Origin: Spartobacteria bacterium
GTDB lineage: Bacteria; Verrucomicrobiota; Verrucomicrobiia; Chthoniobacterales; UBA10450
Reading direction: 5' to 3'
Assembly (NCBI GenBank): GCA_003167365.1
Contig: PMTM01000004.1
Coordinates: forward strand, 124,001-188,000
DNA length: 64,000 nucleotides
The notes below the pieces were generated by a model. That model did not search any database. It was not told the origin of the DNA and saw only the letters and a program-made list of their open reading frames with translations. The translations under genes and the position numbers were made by a program. Positions 17,098 to 25,218 of the stretch are shown here, in pieces; the stretch's first letter is position 1, and every line of letters starts with the position of its first letter.

Positions 17098-18114
17098 CTA
17101 CAGCGAACGGCCAACCGCTTGGGCGACGGCGCGCAAACGAGGGATGAGTTCCTCAAAAATATCGGGAGTAAGCGCTTGCTCGCCATCGCTCTTGGCGATT
17201 TCCGGTGTGTCATGGACTTCGATCATAAGCGCGTCCGCGCCCGCGGCGACTGCGGCCAGCGCCATTTGCGGAACAAATTCGCGCAGGCCAATCCCGTGGG
17301 TCGGGTCGACCACGACGGGAAGATGCGTTCTCGACTTAAGAATGGGAACAGCGTTCAGGTCCAGGGTGTAGCGCGCCGCATTTTCAAACGTGCGAATGCC
17401 GCGCTCGCACAAAAGCACGTTCATGTTGCCCTCTTTGAGAATGTATTCGGCGCTCATGATTAAATCGTTGAGCGTGGCGCTAAAGCCGCGTTTGAGCAGG
17501 ACGGGAAGGCGGCTGCGGCCCACCTCTTTTAAGAGGGAAAAGTTCTGCATATTGCGCGCGCCGATCTGCAAACAATCCGCGTATTTTTCGATCGTGGGCA
17601 GATCGCGCGGGTCCATGATTTCGGTGATAACCGGCATGCCGGTTTCCTCGCGGGCATGCGCGAGAAATCGTAAGCCATCTTCGCCAAGGCCTTGAAAGCT
17701 GTAAGGCGATGTGCGCGGTTTGAAGGCGCCACCACGCAGGATTGTTGCACCGGCTTTTTTCACCGTCTGCGCGATCGACAGGATTTGCTCCTGGCTCTCG
17801 ACCGAACACGGTCCGGAAATCAATGCGACATGTTCGGTGCGTCCAACCTTTACGTTGCCGATAGGAATGGATGAAGCCCCTCCGCGGAATTCGTAGGCGG
17901 CCAGTTTGTATGGCTTTAATACCGGAATGACGGCCTCGACGCCAGGCATGGCGGCCAGCGGTTTCTCCTTGGCCAACTCGGCCGACCCGATTACGCAGAT
18001 GATGACGCGCGATGCGCCCCGGCTGATTTGGACATCGAGTCCAAATTCACGCACTCGCGCGACGATGCGCTCGATCTGCGCCTCAGTCGCGTGCGGTTGA
18101 GTAATAATGATCAT
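17098..18114 (-). CDS. aroF: 3-deoxy-7-phosphoheptulonate synthase, type I-beta
   Basis: DAHP synthase condenses PEP with erythrose 4-phosphate at the entry to aromatic amino-acid synthesis. The 338-aa protein has an N-terminal ferredoxin-like regulatory domain (about residues 1-70, beginning [15 protein letters not shown]), then the TIM-barrel catalytic domain. Landmarks are SGPCSVES near 100, [15 protein letters not shown] near 127, IGARNMQNF near 182, LLKRGFSAT near 205 and VDPTHG near 267. This architecture is that of Thermotoga-type feedback-inhibited enzymes. The gene precedes mfd by 56 bp. Confidence 0.94.
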   Translation of the reverse strand: MIIITQPHATEAQIERIVARVREFGLDVQISRGASRVIICVIGSAELAKEKPLAAMPGVEAVIPVLKPYKLAAYEFRGGASSIPIGNVKVGRTEHVALISGPCSVESQEQILSIAQTVKKAGATILRGGAFKPRTSPYSFQGLGEDGLRFLAHAREETGMPVITEIMDPRDLPTIEKYADCLQIGARNMQNFSLLKEVGRSRLPVLLKRGFSATLNDLIMSAEYILKEGNMNVLLCERGIRTFENAARYTLDLNAVPILKSRTHLPVVVDPTHGIGLREFVPQMALAAVAAGADALMIEVHDTPEIAKSDGEQALTPDIFEELIPRLRAVAQAVGRSL

Positions 18115-18194
18115 GTTCGGCGAGCAGGAAGACGAGAATGCCGCCGAGGTAAGACAACTGCAAGCCGGTATGTAAAAAACCAGCGATCGCCAAG

Positions 18195-18794
18195 CTAATT
18201 TGTGATTGTTACCGGGGTGCCGGTCGAGAGCGATTTGAAGAAATTTTCGGCCATGAATTCGGGCATGCGAATGCAGCCGTGCGAAGCCGGATAACCTGGA
18301 AGATAACCGGCGTGCATGCCAACGCCGCCGACAATCCGCATGAAGAAAGGCATGGGGGCGCCCTTGAAATGCGTGCCCGGCGGTTTCGGATCTTTTTCAG
18401 CATCGACATTTGGCTTCACCACGTTGCCGGCCCCGTCGACGTAATCGCCATACTTGGTCGAGACGTGGTTGATGTCCTTTTGGCTAATCGCGAAATGACC
18501 GAGCGGGGTATTGAGTCCTTCACGGCCAGTGGAAAGCTGCGAGACTCCGACAAGCTGTCCGCTCTTGTAAAAATAGGCGCGTTGCTCGCCAAGGCTGATC
18601 TTGACCGAAGGCTTGCCCGAAGTTCCATCGCCGTCCCAATAGGAAACGGTGTCTTGCGGAGGACCAGTGGGAGCGGCTCCGGAAGTGCCGCCAAGATATT
18701 GAACCTGCGGCCCCGTCTCTTCGCATGCGCCTAGAAAAAGAGCCGCAGTCACAACGAGTGATGGAGCAAAAACACGAAGAAATAAGCGCAACAT
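18195..18794 (-). CDS. L,D-transpeptidase (YkuD) lipoprotein
   Basis: A 199-aa putative lipoprotein: the hydrophobic N-terminus ends with the lipobox-like LGAC near residue 24. The YkuD catalytic domain follows, beginning around [16 protein letters not shown], with the active-site signature H-x(n)-SHGCIRMP near 172-180. Family members make 3-3 peptidoglycan cross-links or attach lipoproteins to the wall. A Gly/Pro-rich linker separates the lipid anchor from the domain. Its short 3' spacing to the DAHP synthase gene is not operon-like. Confidence 0.9.
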   Translation of the reverse strand: MLRLFLRVFAPSLVVTAALFLGACEETGPQVQYLGGTSGAAPTGPPQDTVSYWDGDGTSGKPSVKISLGEQRAYFYKSGQLVGVSQLSTGREGLNTPLGHFAISQKDINHVSTKYGDYVDGAGNVVKPNVDAEKDPKPPGTHFKGAPMPFFMRIVGGVGMHAGYLPGYPASHGCIRMPEFMAENFFKSLSTGTPVTITN

Positions 18795-18960
18795 AAGGAT
18801 TTTTTGGAACGAAGTTTCTAGCGCTCTACCGTGGCAAAGTCAAGGGATTGGCCGATATTGAGGACACCCACGACGAGCCTGGTGCACTCGTCCATGCGGC
18901 TTGAATTGTGCTTTGGTTGATGCACACTTGCCACCGTCGTCCGCCGTTACTTTTTCCGCC

Positions 18961-19305
18961 ATGCCCACTTACGAGTATCACTGTGAAAAGTGTGGACAGA
19001 ATTTCGAGACGTTTCAATCCATGCGCGACCAGCCCTTTCGCGAATGCTCCAAGGAACTTTGCCGGCAAAAAAAATGGGGCCATGGCAAAGTGAAACGGCT
19101 GCTCGGCACCGGCGCCGGCTTGATTTTCAAAGGTTCCGGTTTTTACACGACCGATTATCGCAGCAACTCTTACAAGGAGGGAGCGAAGAAAGAGGCGCCC
19201 GTGACCGCCGATAAATCGTCCAGCACGAAAGAACCTGCGACCCAAGGTACCGCAAAATCGGCGTCTACCGCCGAGAGCAAGCCGAAGAAAGAGACAGCCG
19301 CATGA
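18961..19305 (+). CDS. FmdB-type zinc-ribbon protein
   Basis: The first 45 residues form an FmdB-family ribbon: MPTYEYHCEKCGQNFETFQS followed by a Cys pair altered to FRECSKELC. The middle has LLGTGAGLIFKGSGFYTTDY, also typical of the family. The C-terminal ~45 residues are a Lys/Ala/Ser/Thr-rich disordered tail. FmdB-like proteins are small regulators of unclear mechanism. The start is the ATG at 18961. Its stop overlaps the next gene in an ATGA junction. Confidence 0.85.
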   Translation: MPTYEYHCEKCGQNFETFQSMRDQPFRECSKELCRQKKWGHGKVKRLLGTGAGLIFKGSGFYTTDYRSNSYKEGAKKEAPVTADKSSSTKEPATQGTAKSASTAESKPKKETAA

Positions 19306-20045
19306 CCAAGTTGCTTTGTCCGGAATGCCGGCGCGAAAACGAGCCGGAACGTATTTATTGCCACGATTGCGGGGCCAAGCTCGACCGCTCGAAAGTCATT
19401 TCAGCGAAACCCGCGGATGAGCGCGTGAAGGAAAGAAAGCGCGTTCGCAACATGTTCGACGCGCGGCGTGCGAAGATGCGGCTCCTTTTTTTCAAGGTAT
19501 CCAAGCTAATCCTGTACGCGTGCGCCGCGGCAGCGGTGATTCAAATGATTTTGCCGCCCGATGTTCCACCGCCGAACAAGGAGACGCAGTCGCTCTCGCA
19601 GATCGGATTGGAAATTGAGACGGCCGTCACTTATCACCGGCCGAATCAGCTTCAATACACTGAAGATCAGATAAACGAATATTTGACCTCCGCCCTCAAA
19701 GGCAAACGGAAGGTGTTGAACAAGCCATTGCTCGACTTTAACCGGGGCATCGTCCGATTGGAGGAAGGAAAATGCGATATCACCGTGGAGCGCGCTATCT
19801 TTGGATATTCCCTTTACACGAGCACTTCTCTGGCGGTGCAACTGGCCGACGGAAAGCTCAACGTTTCGAGTAGAGGGGGAGCGATCGGGCGGCTGCCCAT
19901 TCATCCTCAAATCATGGATTACCTGAATATTATCTTTGCCGACGTGTGGTCCGCTTTGGATCGGGAGCGAAAATTAATTACCAAGGCAGACGCGATTGAA
20001 TTTCACGACAAAAGCGTCGTGATCGTGACGGCGGCGCCGCAATAA
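19302..20045 (+). CDS. Zinc-ribbon membrane protein of unknown function
   Basis: The 247-aa protein begins with a complete double-CxxC ribbon (CPECRRENEPERIYCHDCGAKL). A basic linker with KERKRVRNMF follows, then one transmembrane segment near residues 63-82, and a C-terminal ~160-residue domain (LQYTEDQINEYLTSALKGKR...) outside the ribbon. The arrangement suggests a membrane protein with its ribbon in the cytoplasm and the second domain in the periplasm. It is coupled to the FmdB-like gene by an overlapping ATGA. No function is assigned. Confidence 0.75.
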   Translation: MTKLLCPECRRENEPERIYCHDCGAKLDRSKVISAKPADERVKERKRVRNMFDARRAKMRLLFFKVSKLILYACAAAAVIQMILPPDVPPPNKETQSLSQIGLEIETAVTYHRPNQLQYTEDQINEYLTSALKGKRKVLNKPLLDFNRGIVRLEEGKCDITVERAIFGYSLYTSTSLAVQLADGKLNVSSRGGAIGRLPIHPQIMDYLNIIFADVWSALDRERKLITKADAIEFHDKSVVIVTAAPQ

Positions 20046-20049
20046 GCGA

Positions 20050-20091
20050 GGCCGGCGAGTCCCCCCTCTCTCCGTTCGAGACCCGCCGGCC
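20050..20091. terminator. Hairpin between convergent genes
   Basis: An 8-bp perfect stem (GGCCGGCG/CGCCGGCC) with a 26-nt C/T-rich loop lies between two convergent stop codons. There is no T-run, so a terminator role is only possible. Confidence 0.35.
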
Positions 20092-20119
20092 AACCAACCG
20101 AAGATCGACAATCGCTGGG

Positions 20120-20653
20120 TTAGCGAATGTCCAATGTATCAAGAAGCCGATCGCTTATCGCGCCATCCACCCGCAGATTGCGCGAGCGTTCGTAGGAGCG
20201 GATCGCATGTCGCGTTTCAGGTCCCATGACTCCATCCACAGATCCGTGGTAGTAACCGGCGCGAGCAAGGCGATGCTGCACTTGCACAATCAGCCCGTCG
20301 TCATAAGCCGCGGCGCCCTCGTAAACGACCGGGCGGTTATAGTCGTAGTAATCGTATGGATAATAATACGGATCGTACCAAGGATAACCGTATCCGTATG
20401 GATATCCGAAACCGCCGCCGAAGAAGACATGGCCGTGATGATGGTGCCAATGGCCGCTGTTTACTCCTGATGTCCGAGCGAATGCTGACCTATTCCCCGC
20501 GAAGCGAGAAGATCCCGAAAAGCGAGCACTCGATCCTGAAAAGTGAGCACCTGATCCCGAACCGCCTGAGGCTCTGGGTGCGGCAATGACCGCCGATGCT
20601 GCCAGGCATGTTGTCGCAACGATTCCCGATAGAAATATTCTTTTCGCATTCAT
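20120..20653 (-). CDS. Secreted peptidoglycan-binding-domain protein
   Basis: A 177-aa exported protein with a signal peptide (about 1-25). It has a Ser/Gly/Ala/Arg/Phe-rich low-complexity stretch, a His/Gly/Tyr/Pro-rich segment (HWHHHHGHVFFGGGFGYPYG, then many Tyr and Asp), and a C-terminal PG_binding_1 domain near 120-177 with VQHRLARAGYYHGSVDGVMG. The His/Tyr block could bind metal or be a spacer. It probably sits in the periplasm attached to the wall. It is monocistronic and convergent with the zinc-ribbon membrane gene. Confidence 0.85.
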   Translation of the reverse strand: MNAKRIFLSGIVATTCLAASAVIAAPRASGGSGSGAHFSGSSARFSGSSRFAGNRSAFARTSGVNSGHWHHHHGHVFFGGGFGYPYGYGYPWYDPYYYPYDYYDYNRPVVYEGAAAYDDGLIVQVQHRLARAGYYHGSVDGVMGPETRHAIRSYERSRNLRVDGAISDRLLDTLDIR

Positions 20654-20790
20654 ATAAGTGGGTTCCTTCTAAAGATTATACACCCGATTAGGGTAAGAGT
20701 TTCAAAATTTTTACGCTAAAGAAACGAAATCTAGATCGCAGTTCGCGCTCGCACCCCCCGGTCCGCAGGAGTATCAATCGAGCCAATCGG

Positions 20791-22092
20791 ATGAAGTTAA
20801 GTCGTTGCGCAACTTGCGCCGCTTCGGCATTCCTGGCGGTCACGCTGGTTTCAGGAGCTGCCCCGGAGCGTACGGTAAGCACTTCACGGCAGTTCATCGT
20901 TTATGGCGCCGACGTTTCGCTACGAGGAGCGATCTCTCGTCGGGCTGAAGAAACGAAAGCTAATTTGCTTTCGCTTCTCCGACGACCCGATTCGTGGAAA
21001 ACGCCGATTGTAATTAATCTGCAATTCCCGCGGGCGAATTTGCCGGAGGTCCCGCCGGCTGCTCTCCACTTCAGTCAGACCGGGTTCGGTTTGAAACTCC
21101 AACTCGATCTTATCATCGCGCCCAACTTCAATAGCGCGGCAACCGAGCGCGAGTGGTTGCGAGCCATTTTGCTGGAAATGATTTACCGCGATCGGGGAGA
21201 CATCGCTGCCGGCACGGCTTATGTCGATCCGCCGGACTGGCTGCTCGACGGCGTGCTCGCTCACGCGGCGGACCGTGACTCGAAACCGTTGGCCGAGGCT
21301 CTGGAACCTCTGGTTGGCATCGATAAAATCATGCCGCTCTCAGAATTTCTTCGGCCCCGAAAGCTTGCGGGGCTCGATTCACCAGCGCGCATTCTTTATC
21401 GCGCCTATTCCGCTGCGTTTGTGAAATGGCTGGTCGATGAGCCGGAAGGTCAATCCCGGCTCGGTTTGTACATCGACAATCTTTCGCGTAATTCCGCCGA
21501 ACCACTGGCGGGCCTGAAAGCGCATTTTGCCGCGCTAAACGACCCCGCGGTTGAGCAAATTTGGAAGACGCGGGTAATGCGCTTCTGCAATTCGCAGAGT
21601 TATCGATTGCTAACGTTCGAGGAAACGCAGCAGCGTCTTGACGAAATACTGGCCATCAAAGTTGCGGCCCGCGGAAACGAAAGCAGCGCGGTTAAACTGG
21701 AGGATTTATCGCGACGCAGGCTTTCTCCCGAGGAGTCTACTGCTCTCGAAGAAATGAGTCGAAGACTCTTGTTTCTTGGTTTGAGTTCCAATCCTGTTCT
21801 CCGTCCGATCATTACGGAATATCAGCAGGTCGCGGCGCTTCTCGCCGCCGGCAAACGCTCGAGAACCGGCGAGCGGCTCGCGCGGCTCCGAGTGTTGCGG
21901 GCGAACCTCGCCATTCGAATGAGCAAGATTGACGATTACCTGAATTGGTTTGAAGCGACCCAGGCGCGCACGAAGAGCGGCGCGTTCGAAAATTATCTGA
22001 ACGCAGTCGAACAACAGAGCGATGCCGCGCCGCGCCGGCACGATGCGATCTCGGTTTATCTGGACGCACTGGCGGAACAGTTCCAAAATTGA
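20791..22092 (+). CDS. Secreted protein of unknown function
   Basis: The 433-aa product has a signal peptide (about 1-23, ...LVSGAAPE). The central part around REWLRAILLEMIYRDRG and PPDWLLDGVLAHAADRD has the look of a metallopeptidase-like scaffold of the gluzincin type, but the HExxH site is absent (LEMIY in its place), so it would be inactive if related. The C-terminal half is helical, with ERLARLRVLRANLAIRMSKIDDYLNWFE. I do not recognise the family. A VOC gene starts 6 bp after its stop. Confidence 0.6.
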   Translation: MKLSRCATCAASAFLAVTLVSGAAPERTVSTSRQFIVYGADVSLRGAISRRAEETKANLLSLLRRPDSWKTPIVINLQFPRANLPEVPPAALHFSQTGFGLKLQLDLIIAPNFNSAATEREWLRAILLEMIYRDRGDIAAGTAYVDPPDWLLDGVLAHAADRDSKPLAEALEPLVGIDKIMPLSEFLRPRKLAGLDSPARILYRAYSAAFVKWLVDEPEGQSRLGLYIDNLSRNSAEPLAGLKAHFAALNDPAVEQIWKTRVMRFCNSQSYRLLTFEETQQRLDEILAIKVAARGNESSAVKLEDLSRRRLSPEESTALEEMSRRLLFLGLSSNPVLRPIITEYQQVAALLAAGKRSRTGERLARLRVLRANLAIRMSKIDDYLNWFEATQARTKSGAFENYLNAVEQQSDAAPRRHDAISVYLDALAEQFQN

Positions 22093-22098
22093 TTTGTC

Positions 22099-22458
22099 AT
22101 GCACAAATCTCTCCCAAACACGATCGACTACGTCGAAATGCCTTCACAGAATCTCGCCGAGACGAAGCGCTTTTTCTCCGCGCTCTTTGGCTGGACCTTT
22201 CAAGATTACGGACCGGACTATGCCGCCTTTGATGATGGGCGCATGACCGGCGGGTTTTTCGCGTCTGAGAAAACCTCCAACGTCGAATCAGGTGCGCCGC
22301 TCGTCGTCTTTTATCATCGCGAGCTAGAGAAGATGCAGAAACAGGCTGCCGAGCTTGGCGGCAAGATCACAAAAGAGATTTTTGAATTTCCCGGCGGCCA
22401 CCGTTTTCATTTTCGCGAACCCGGCGGCGGCGAATTCGCGATCTGGTCGGACGGATAA
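22099..22458 (+). CDS. VOC-family (glyoxalase-like) protein
   Basis: A 119-aa single-domain protein of the vicinal-oxygen-chelate superfamily: IDYVEMPSQNLAETKRFFSALFGWTF is the typical first beta-alpha-beta unit, and the C-terminus FHFREPGGGEFAIWSD carries the usual metal-side EPxGxxFxIW. Such proteins range from lactoylglutathione lyases to antibiotic-binding proteins, so the substrate cannot be stated. It is the last ordinary gene before the attC cluster, in the opposite orientation to the cassettes. Confidence 0.85.
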   Translation: MHKSLPNTIDYVEMPSQNLAETKRFFSALFGWTFQDYGPDYAAFDDGRMTGGFFASEKTSNVESGAPLVVFYHRELEKMQKQAAELGGKITKEIFEFPGGHRFHFREPGGGEFAIWSDG

Positions 22459-22499
22459 TTGAGGAGGCATTCGCTGCGGCGCGCGCGGTTGCGTTTAAG

Positions 22500-22556
22500 G
22501 CCTAAGTAAAGTGAGGCGTGCGCCGGCCAGCGGTTGGCTGCATCGCCTGGTTAGAC
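22500..22556 (-). repeat. attC site 4 (terminal, short, degenerate)
   Basis: The site runs from GTCTAAC (22550-22556) to TTAGGC-like bases near 22500. The inner arms AGGCG/CGCCT pair. The distal core reads CTTAGGC rather than GTTRRRY, so this terminal site may be inactive. It contains the AGCCAACCGCTGGCCGGCGC stretch typical of attC families from environmental integrons. Confidence 0.7.
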
Positions 22557-23018
22557 TTCTTCTTCCGCAGCATGTTGCCTTCCAACGAACCACCAAACCA
22601 CGCCGACGCACGTAAATATCCCCGCTGCGAAGACCCCGATATAGGCACCATAAAGCCATGTGGCGCCAAATCCGCGAAGCGCAAGAATATAAAGCCAATA
22701 AATTGTTCCTGCGCACAAAAGCAGTTCGAGGACTTGAAAGAACCATCGCCATCGAGAGCCGATGCATCTGCGGACGAAAAGAACGAGGACAAGAGGCCAC
22801 GTAAAAGCTAAAGCCGTAACGGCACCGAACCAAGTAAAGCTTAACCACCGATAGGCGTACTGGTAAGTAGTGTCTGCGTTAGTCTGAGGAAACAATTGTT
22901 GTGAGATGGATTTCGAGACTGGCGGAGAATGGGTGCCTCCCTGCGAGCATTCGCTGAGCGGCAAGAAAATCGCACAGGCCAAGACAATCGCCGCAATTAA
23001 TCGTACCTTGTGCAGCAT
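22551..23018 (-). CDS. Cassette ORF: membrane protein of unknown function
   Basis: A 155-aa product with an N-terminal signal or transmembrane segment (MLHKVRLIAAIVLACAIFLP) and about three further spans (WFGAVTALAFTWPLVLVLF, FFQVLELLLCAGTIYWLYIL, LYGAYIGVFAAGIFTCVGVV). The frame stays open upstream through the attC site, but the ATG at 23018 lies just after that site and is the natural cassette start. The TAA stop lies inside the next attC core, as usual in cassettes. Function unknown. Confidence 0.7.
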   Translation of the reverse strand: MLHKVRLIAAIVLACAIFLPLSECSQGGTHSPPVSKSISQQLFPQTNADTTYQYAYRWLSFTWFGAVTALAFTWPLVLVLFVRRCIGSRWRWFFQVLELLLCAGTIYWLYILALRGFGATWLYGAYIGVFAAGIFTCVGVVWWFVGRQHAAEEEV

Positions 23019-23026
23019 CGGGATTA

Positions 23027-23149
23027 GTCTAACGAGAACAAGCTGAGCGACGGCCACCGGGAGCGAGCGTCGCTCGAACTGAAGAGGTTTTAGCCACGCA
23101 AAAGGTGAACGCAAAGCGGGTGGCCGTTCGCTCCAGCGCTTGGTTAGAC
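23027..23149 (-). repeat. attC site 3
   Basis: The 123-bp site is bounded by GTCTAAC and GTTAGAC. The arms GAGCGACGGCCACC and GGTGGCCGTTCGCTC pair with one extra base in the minus-strand 5' arm, which sets the orientation the same as the cassette genes. Confidence 0.88.
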
Positions 23150-23162
23150 GTAAACGGCAACG

Positions 23163-23567
23163 TCATTTTGGCTTGCTGCTGTAATGACCAAAAATGGTGC
23201 AAGGGCCTCGCAGCGGCCTCGGGCCCGAAGCACCTTTTAGCTTTGCCGCGGCACACGCTGCTACCGGTTGATTCGGTGTATAAGCGATTCGCGTAATCTT
23301 GCCATCCGAGGAGACTTTGAACGCCATGTCGAAGTCGTAATTCTTTGAACCAGTGCACGAGTTGATAGCGGCAATCGTTTTCGGACTGACCGCTGCCAAG
23401 AATTTGACCTCGTACATCATGCCCTCCGGAGTTGAACAAAGTTGTTGATCCTCACGAAGGGCTCGAGCGAGTTCGTCTTCCGTAGCACCTGCCGTGTTGA
23501 ACGACAACACCAACGCAATGGCACAGACCGACGCTATTCGGATCGCAGTGAAGTAAATTGGGTTCAT
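23163..23567 (-). CDS. Cassette ORF: secreted protein of unknown function
   Basis: A 134-aa product with a signal peptide (about residues 1-29, ending AGATE). The mature part has five cysteines (LCSTPEG, NSCTGSK, AACAAAK, RGPCTIF) that could form disulfides. It may resemble small periplasmic proteins of proteobacterial cassettes. It starts 49 bp from the preceding attC core and ends 13 bp before the next one. No domain is recognised. Confidence 0.7.
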   Translation of the reverse strand: MNPIYFTAIRIASVCAIALVLSFNTAGATEDELARALREDQQLCSTPEGMMYEVKFLAAVSPKTIAAINSCTGSKNYDFDMAFKVSSDGKITRIAYTPNQPVAACAAAKLKGASGPRPLRGPCTIFGHYSSKPK

Positions 23568-23615
23568 AAATCTACATTCGCATCTTACGGAGTCAGCATC
23601 GGCACAAGCAATTAC

Positions 23616-23739
23616 ATCTAACGAGACGGAGCTGAGCCACCGCTGGCGGGAGCGAGCGTGGCAGACATCGAGAACTGTTTCATAAAATTAAATCTTGTCA
23701 TCACAGCAGCCAGCGGTTGGCTCGAGCGATTGGTTAGAT
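23616..23739 (-). repeat. attC site 2
   Basis: The 124-bp site is bounded by ATCTAAC and GTTAGAT. The arms GAGCCACCGCTGGC and GCCAGCGGTTGGCTC pair with one extra base in the minus-strand 5' arm. Confidence 0.88.
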
Positions 23740-23754
23740 CGCTTTTGCGAGTTG

Positions 23755-24150
23755 TTACTTCTTGTCGTCCTCAAGGCAATGCCACTGACCATCAGAGCGT
23801 TTCTCAAACACGAATCCGTAACCCTGGCTGTGAGTGATCAGGCCACCCCCTTCAGGATGACTAATGCGAATCGCAGCACTCGTCATTTTAGCGCGCTCAA
23901 CTTCTTTCTTAAAAAATGTCGCCCAGATCTCGTCCACTTCTTTCCGCAAATTGACCTTGTCACTCATCGGGATATCCGTTTGGCAATTCATTACCAGCGC
24001 AGCTGGGCCCTTCGGAAAGACCATGGGCATGATGCTCGTGATCTTAATCTGCCTTCCCGATGGGAGTGTCGTGTTGGATGACGCTCTCCGAACACAGCTG
24101 CCGCAGCACAAGGCGAGAACGATCAGAGCGATACGAGTAACCTTCGTCAT
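23755..24150 (-). CDS. Cassette ORF: exported protein of unknown function
   Basis: A 131-aa product. The N-terminus MTKVTRIALIVLALCCGSC looks like a lipoprotein-type signal with a cysteine near 15-19. The rest (TTLPSGRQIKITSIMPMVFP, VNLRKEVDEIWATFFKKEVE, RISHPEGGG) has no known motif. The start is set at the ATG just past the attC; the frame stays open farther upstream only because the site itself lacks stops. Confidence 0.68.
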   Translation of the reverse strand: MTKVTRIALIVLALCCGSCVRRASSNTTLPSGRQIKITSIMPMVFPKGPAALVMNCQTDIPMSDKVNLRKEVDEIWATFFKKEVERAKMTSAAIRISHPEGGGLITHSQGYGFVFEKRSDGQWHCLEDDKK

Positions 24151-24155
24151 AGGCG

Positions 24156-24278
24156 ATCTAACGAGAACAAGATGAGCGACGACCACCAAGAGCGGGCATA
24201 AGTCGCAGCGAAGAGGTTTTAGCGACGCAAAACGTGAACGCACAGCGGGTGGCCGTTCGCTCCATCGCCTGGTTAGGT
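24156..24278 (-). repeat. attC site 1
   Basis: The 123-bp site lies between ATCTAAC and GTTAGGT. The sequence is close to attC site 3 (same GGCCGTTCGCTCC and AGAGGTTTTAGC parts), so both belong to one attC subfamily. Confidence 0.88.
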
Positions 24279-24554
24279 CTGCGGGATCGCATCATCGACA
24301 ACTGTCCATCTAAACTGCTCCTGGAAATCGCGAAAGCAAGGCTCGCAAATCCAGTGATAATCATCGGTCGTAGCATAACCCTCGTGCAACACGTCTGGTC
24401 GATCTTCGACCATGAACTTCGCCCAGCAGAATGCACAATGGTCGTGGTCCCAATCCCGGTTCGCGGTGTAGCGGCGATATGCACGGTGAACGAGAGTCAC
24501 GCCAGCGAGATATTTTTCCTGCCCGCGGAGTCGCCAATCGGAAGCTTCTGTCAT
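24273..24554 (-). CDS. Cassette ORF: small putative zinc protein
   Basis: A 93-aa product beginning MTEASDWRLRGQEKYLAG. The motif HDHCAFCWAKF (Cys-x2-Cys) plus HWICEPCF (Cys-x2-Cys) would make a four-cysteine zinc site. The frame runs 20 codons further upstream, but the ATG at 24554 lies just after the truncated attC core (24569-24575) and is preferred. Its TAA stop is inside attC site 1. Proteins of this kind are common in environmental cassettes; function unknown. Confidence 0.7.
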   Translation of the reverse strand: MTEASDWRLRGQEKYLAGVTLVHRAYRRYTANRDWDHDHCAFCWAKFMVEDRPDVLHEGYATTDDYHWICEPCFRDFQEQFRWTVVDDAIPQT

Positions 24555-24568
24555 GCACGCGTCATAGA

Positions 24569-24575
24569 ACCTAAC
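24569..24575 (-). other. Truncated attC/attI core
   Basis: On the minus strand this reads TTCTCGTTAGGT, identical to the end of the other attC sites. The bases before it (CATCTTGCAGGCCAA) share CATCTTG with attC site 1, so it is best read as the surviving right end of a lost attC or attI site. Confidence 0.5.
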
Positions 24576-24783
24576 GAGAATTGGCCTGCAAGATGCCGTG
24601 AAAAAAGGCGGCATGATGCGGCCTATTTCTTATCGTCGCTGGGGAGAATGCCGTAAAAGACTGCACTGAGATAATGTTACCTCCAGTGTCGGAGGCGACA
24701 CAAGGTCGATCTTGCGGCAGTTGCTCACGCGAAGGTTGGTGCTTATCATAGGCGGCGCAGCGTAGTGCGCGTTTTCGTTTCTC

Positions 24784-25218
24784 ATGCAAAAAATTGGATT
24801 TGCCGAAGCTCTTGATTCGATCGTGGCGAACGATCCGCGTTATCAACGCGATGCTTATGTCTTCCTGCGGGACGCACTCGATTACACGACGAAGCAACAG
24901 AAGAAGGTTCGCGGGACAACAGTGCGCCACGTGGCCGGTCCGGAGTTGCTCGACGGTGTGCGGCAGTACGCGCTCAAGGAATTTGGGCCGTTGGTGGTCA
25001 CCGTTTTTGAATCCTGGGGAATCAAGTGCTGCGAAGATATCGGGCACATGGTGTTCAATTTGATCGAGGCCGGGGTTTTCGGAAAAACGGAGGAAGATTC
25101 GATGGAAGATTTCAAGGCCGTTTACGATTTCCAGGACGCGTTTGTAAAGCCGTTCGCTCCCGATGAACCGATTTCGAAAAAACTTCCAAAAAGTTTGCCG
25201 GCACCGAAATCTATATGA
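24784..25218 (+). CDS. Minf_1886 / TIGR04138 family protein
   Basis: A 144-aa protein matching a family known almost only from Planctomycetes and Verrucomicrobia: IVANDPRYQRDAYVFLRDALDYT, RHVAGPELLDGVRQYALKEFGPL and WGIKCCEDIGHMVFNLIEAG are diagnostic. Its role is unknown. The gene ends 4 bp inside the start of the M16 peptidase, and it is the main taxonomic marker in this window. Confidence 0.88.
   Translation: MQKIGFAEALDSIVANDPRYQRDAYVFLRDALDYTTKQQKKVRGTTVRHVAGPELLDGVRQYALKEFGPLVVTVFESWGIKCCEDIGHMVFNLIEAGVFGKTEEDSMEDFKAVYDFQDAFVKPFAPDEPISKKLPKSLPAPKSI

Larger units (their letters stand above)
22500..24575 (-). mobile_element. Integron cassette cluster without integrase (CALIN)
   Basis: Four gene cassettes read on the minus strand are separated by attC sites of about 123 bp, and the array ends in a shorter 57-bp site. 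Each full site opens and closes with complementary RYYYAAC/GTTRRRY cores and has inner arms that pair with an extra base on one side. Two cassette ORFs end inside the site core, which is classical. No tyrosine integrase of the IntI type lies within the window, and the gene on the upstream side (24784) is an ordinary chromosomal gene. A lone GTTAGGT core at 24569-24575 suggests that one more site has been truncated. Confidence 0.85.

Noticed and set aside
22518-22811. Plus-strand ORF across the last cassette
   Set aside because: Reads through attC palindrome and antisense of a membrane protein; no cassette logic.
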